Of a stretch of DNA of 64,000 bases, positions 61,715 through 64,000 are shown piece after piece; positions within the stretch are counted from its first letter, which is position 1, and every line of letters begins with the position of its first letter. The notes below the pieces were generated by a model. That model made no database searches, was not told where the DNA came from, and saw only the letters and a program-made list of their open reading frames with translations. The stretch is from positions 62,001-126,000 of the forward strand of contig JBNJGB010000007.1 of assembly GCA_051747385.1 (NCBI GenBank), given 5' to 3'. This DNA comes from JBNJGB01 sp051747385. Lineage in GTDB: Bacteria > Myxococcota_A > UBA9042 > PHBI01 > JACKFB01. A program made the translations under genes and the position numbers.

Positions 61715-62113
61715 ATGAACCGGCTGCTTCCCAGCGGAAGCCACGGCCTCGCGGCCGAACTCCAGGAGATGTGGGACGGCGTCTACCGGACGCCGGACGG
61801 CGTGCCGGAGGTCACGGTCGCCTGGGTCCGGCGCCACGGGCACATGGCCCACCTGGTGGACGTGCGCGAGCCCGACGAGTTCGTCGGCGAGCTGGGACAC
61901 GTGGCCGGCTCCGAGCTGGTCCCTCTCGGCCGCGTCGAGGAGGAGGCGGACGCCTGGGATCGGGAGCGCCCCCTGGTGCTCATCTGCCGGTCCGGCGGGC
62001 GGTCGGGCGACGCGGCCACGGCCCTGGAGGCCATGGGCTTCCGGCGGGTCGTGTCCATGGCCGGCGGGATGATCGAGTGGAACGAGCGCGGCTGGGAGAT
62101 CGAGCGCGCCTGA
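61715..62113 (+). CDS. Rhodanese-like sulfurtransferase
   Basis: 132 residues, ATG preceded by GAGGAGGAG. The rhodanese fold is shown by HLVDVREPDEFVGELGHVAGSELVPL and the active-site loop CRSGGRSG with Cys91, then MGFRRVVSMAGGMIEWNERGW. It transfers a sulfane sulfur via persulfide on Cys91. The N-terminal 40 residues form an extra helix. It is the first gene of a three-gene operon with a split YeeE transporter. Confidence 0.92.
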   Translation: MNRLLPSGSHGLAAELQEMWDGVYRTPDGVPEVTVAWVRRHGHMAHLVDVREPDEFVGELGHVAGSELVPLGRVEEEADAWDRERPLVLICRSGGRSGDAATALEAMGFRRVVSMAGGMIEWNERGWEIERA

Positions 62114-62157
62114 GCCTGGGGGGGCGAGAGCCTCTCGACGACGCAAGGAGCGGAGAC

Positions 62158-62712
62158 ATGCACGACCTGACGATCGTACCCTCCCTGATCGGCGGCATCC
62201 TCATCGGGGTCGCCGCGGCCCTGCTGATGCTCTTCAACGGGCGCATCGCCGGCATCAGCGGAATCCTAGGCGGCCTGCTCAAGGGCGCCCGGGGCTCCGA
62301 CGCCCGCTGGCGCGGCGCCTTCGTGGGCGGCCTCGTGGCGGGCGGGCTGGTGATGGCCGCCCTGCGGCCCGACCTCTTCGCGAACGACCTCGGCCGCTCC
62401 CTGCCTTTCGTGGTGGTGGCCGGGCTCCTCGTGGGCTTCGGCACGCGGCTCGGCAGCGGCTGCACCAGCGGCCACGGAGTGTGCGGCATCAGCCGGCTGT
62501 CGCCCCGCTCCCTGGTGGCCACGCTCGCCTTCATGGCGACCGGCCTCCTCGGCGCCTGGATCGGGCACGCCCTGGACGGCGAGCCGTCGCGGACCACCGG
62601 GGAGCCGACCCACGAGGTGGCTCCCGCCGAGACCGAGGCCCGGGCTCCAGGCGCCCCGGACGGCGAGCACCACCCCATGGCCATCCACATCCCCGCGCTG
62701 TCCGGACGCTGA
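62158..62712 (+). CDS. YeeE/YedE-family membrane protein, first half
   Basis: 184 residues from ATG 62158 (AAGGAGCGG upstream). About four membrane helices, with GTRLGSGCTSGHGVCGISRLSPRS, the conserved Cys motif of sulfur-transporting YeeE proteins. In full-length YeeE two such halves make one thiosulfate or sulfane-sulfur carrier; here they are split. The hydrophilic C-terminal tail (about 140-184, THEVAPAETEARAPG and later HHPMAIH) is unusual and His/Glu-rich. Coupled functionally with the rhodanese. Confidence 0.87.
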   Translation: MHDLTIVPSLIGGILIGVAAALLMLFNGRIAGISGILGGLLKGARGSDARWRGAFVGGLVAGGLVMAALRPDLFANDLGRSLPFVVVAGLLVGFGTRLGSGCTSGHGVCGISRLSPRSLVATLAFMATGLLGAWIGHALDGEPSRTTGEPTHEVAPAETEARAPGAPDGEHHPMAIHIPALSGR

Positions 62713-62763
62713 GCGACGGCCCGCCGCTTCGTTCACACCCCGAAAGGTCAAAGGAGCCTCACC

Positions 62764-63264
62764 ATGCCTGCACTGACCGCCTTCCTCTCCGGAACCCTGT
62801 TCGCCATCGGCCTCGCCGTGGCGGGCATGACGCAGCCCGCCAAGGTCGTGGGCTTCCTGGACGTGTTCGGCCGGTGGGACGCCAGCCTGGCGTTCGTGAT
62901 GGGCGGCGCCGTGCTGTCCTATGGCGTGCTGCTGCGGCTCGTGACCAGGCGCTCCCGCCCCGTGTTCGGCGAGGTCTTCGGCATCCCGACCCGCAGCGAC
63001 ATCAGCAGCCGCCTGGTCGCGGGCGCGGCCCTGTTCGGCCTCGGCTGGGGTCTCGCCGGCTATTGCCCGGGCCCGGGCCTCACCGCCACGGCCACCGGCA
63101 GCGCCACGCCCCTCGTCTTCGTCGCGGCCATGGTCGCCGGCATGTTCCTGCAGCACGCCGCCGAGCGGCTCCGGGCGCGCGGCCCCGCCGAGGAGCCCGA
63201 GGCGGAGCCGGAGGCCCGCCCCGAGCCCCGGCCGAGCCCCGTGCGCTCCGTGGTCCGTCAGTAG
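62764..63264 (+). CDS. YeeE/YedE-related (DUF6691) membrane protein, second half
   Basis: 166 residues. Helices include FLSGTLFAIGLAVAGMTQPAKVVGFLDVFGRWDASLAFVMGG, and the Cys motif is AGYCPGPGLTA. This second half pairs with the preceding gene, as in BigR operons of sulfide-oxidising bacteria. The C-terminal tail is Glu/Pro/Arg-rich. The last 7 bp overlap the convergent gene on the other strand. Confidence 0.87.
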   Translation: MPALTAFLSGTLFAIGLAVAGMTQPAKVVGFLDVFGRWDASLAFVMGGAVLSYGVLLRLVTRRSRPVFGEVFGIPTRSDISSRLVAGAALFGLGWGLAGYCPGPGLTATATGSATPLVFVAAMVAGMFLQHAAERLRARGPAEEPEAEPEARPEPRPSPVRSVVRQ

Positions 63265-64000
63265 TAGACCATGCCGAGGAGGCTGGCGCGGGCGAGGCGC
63301 TGGCCCACCCGGCCCTCGAGGCTGAGGGCGAAGCCGTCGTGCACCTGCCAGCGGACGACGCCCTCGGCCTCCCAGAGCCCGGTCGGGGTCTGCCCGGGGA
63401 GCCAGATCCACTCGCCGGTGACGAGCGTCACGAGATCCTGGCTCCACCGGACGCGCACGCCGCCCCACGGCCCGAGCCCCAGCCGGACCGGGGAGCGGCC
63501 CAGGCCATCGAGGTCGGGCCCGCCCACGGCGAAGCGCGCGTCCACGGTGAGGAACACGGAGAGAGCCTGGTCCAGGAACGCCAGGGCCCAGCCTCCGCCT
63601 GCGCCCATCTCGGCCGCGATGCAGTCGTGGCAGCCGGGGTCGCTCAGGGTCGTCACGCCCACGTTGCCCTTCCAGGCCACCGGCCGGCCGAAGGGGCGCC
63701 ACGGGCTCAGGGATCGCGCCCGGAAGAGCTGGAAGTCCAGCTCGAAGTCTTCGAGCTGCGCGTCGCGATCCGGGCTGTAGCCGAAGCGGAGCGGCAGGAG
63801 CTCGAGCTGGGACAGCTCCGGATAGCCGGCGGGCGGATCCGCCAGATCGTGAAGCGCGAAGCGCACGTCCAGGAGCTGGAAGGGCCGCCCCCGCTCCCCC
63901 ATGCCGAGCCCCAGCCCGACCCGGCGAGAGCCGTGGCCGGCGTGGGGCTGGCGCCGGTTCGGTATCTCCACGTGCAGGTCCTCGCTCGGCAGGCCGAGGG
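63258..64000 (-). CDS. C-terminal part of a DUF4105-like protein (5' end outside window)
   Basis: The frame is open to the window end, and residues before the GTG at 63971 (LPSEDLH) already look coding, so the gene is partial. The visible part, 247 residues, resembles the domain that follows the DUF4105 region: LHDLADPPAGYPELSQLELLPLRFGYSPD, ARSLSPWRPFGRPVAWKGNVGV, PGCHDCIAAEMGAGGGWALAF and barrel-like strands to the end. DUF4105 proteins are outer-membrane or periplasmic and of unknown function. The end overlaps the YeeE-related gene. Confidence 0.7.
   Translation of the reverse strand, partial: LGLPSEDLHVEIPNRRQPHAGHGSRRVGLGLGMGERGRPFQLLDVRFALHDLADPPAGYPELSQLELLPLRFGYSPDRDAQLEDFELDFQLFRARSLSPWRPFGRPVAWKGNVGVTTLSDPGCHDCIAAEMGAGGGWALAFLDQALSVFLTVDARFAVGGPDLDGLGRSPVRLGLGPWGGVRVRWSQDLVTLVTGEWIWLPGQTPTGLWEAEGVVRWQVHDGFALSLEGRVGQRLARASLLGMVYY

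Overview
This 64-kb window is very GC-rich, densely coded DNA, probably from a member of the Myxococcota/Bradymonadota (former deltaproteobacterial) lineage. The inference rests on style, not on a marker gene. There are many large lipoproteins with an acidic Asp/Val/Thr linker after the lipidated Cys and Cys-rich or MopE-like Asp-rich repeats. There are also multiheme cytochromes, many GTG and TTG starts, and a strikingly high number of sigma-54 (-24/-12) promoter matches. I saw no rRNA or tRNA gene, CRISPR array or phage.

Layout. 1-3357: the tail of a [NiFe]-hydrogenase maturation operon (hypE, a crotonase-fold protein, hypA, hypB, a nickel-permease-like membrane protein). 3396-8141: a candidate extracellular electron conduit. 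A monoheme lipoprotein, an outer-membrane barrel and a triheme cytochrome run leftwards, facing a divergent decaheme lipoprotein that has its own sigma-54-like promoter. 8274-14043: a membrane dipeptidase, an ABC-2 exporter and a DUF5916 barrel. 14105-24300: an unstable stretch with two Cys-rich lipoproteins (one ending in an FGE-sulfatase domain), REP-like palindromes with a REP-associated transposase and its partial tandem duplicate, a VapBC-type pair, two related PIN-domain remnants and one copy of a dispersed repeat.

24381-39197: lipoproteins, then what looks like a stress regulon. Strong -24/-12 elements precede a 54-residue remnant of a 2-oxoacid dehydrogenase E2 (followed by DUF5335, HPF-cold-shock fusion, exported isoaspartyl methyltransferase and amino-acid permease genes), a site-2 protease with CBS domains, a small exported protein and an unrecognised 299-residue protein. 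A small TA-flanked inverted-repeat element between two convergent genes supplies the stop codon of both. A rhomboid and a CPBP protease follow, so three unrelated intramembrane protease families lie within about 7.3 kb.

39296-48280: large Cys/Asp-rich lipoproteins, a carotenoid-pathway-like membrane protein and a second, lipidated M19-like protein. 48571-50867: a receiver-less NtrC-type activator divergent from a persulfide-dioxygenase-like MBL protein with a consensus sigma-54 promoter and TTGCAA palindromes. 51024-55414: an RsbU-like response regulator plus STAS partner, an internally deleted MBL remnant and a ClC-CBS-EIIA fusion. 55505-61372: a methyltransferase coupled to a kinase remnant, DAHP synthase, an orphan Hcp, an M24 protein and a pentapeptide-repeat protein. 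61715-63264: a sigma-54-preceded rhodanese plus split YeeE transporter, functionally linked to the persulfide dioxygenase. 63258-64000: the C-terminal part of a DUF4105-like protein running off the window.
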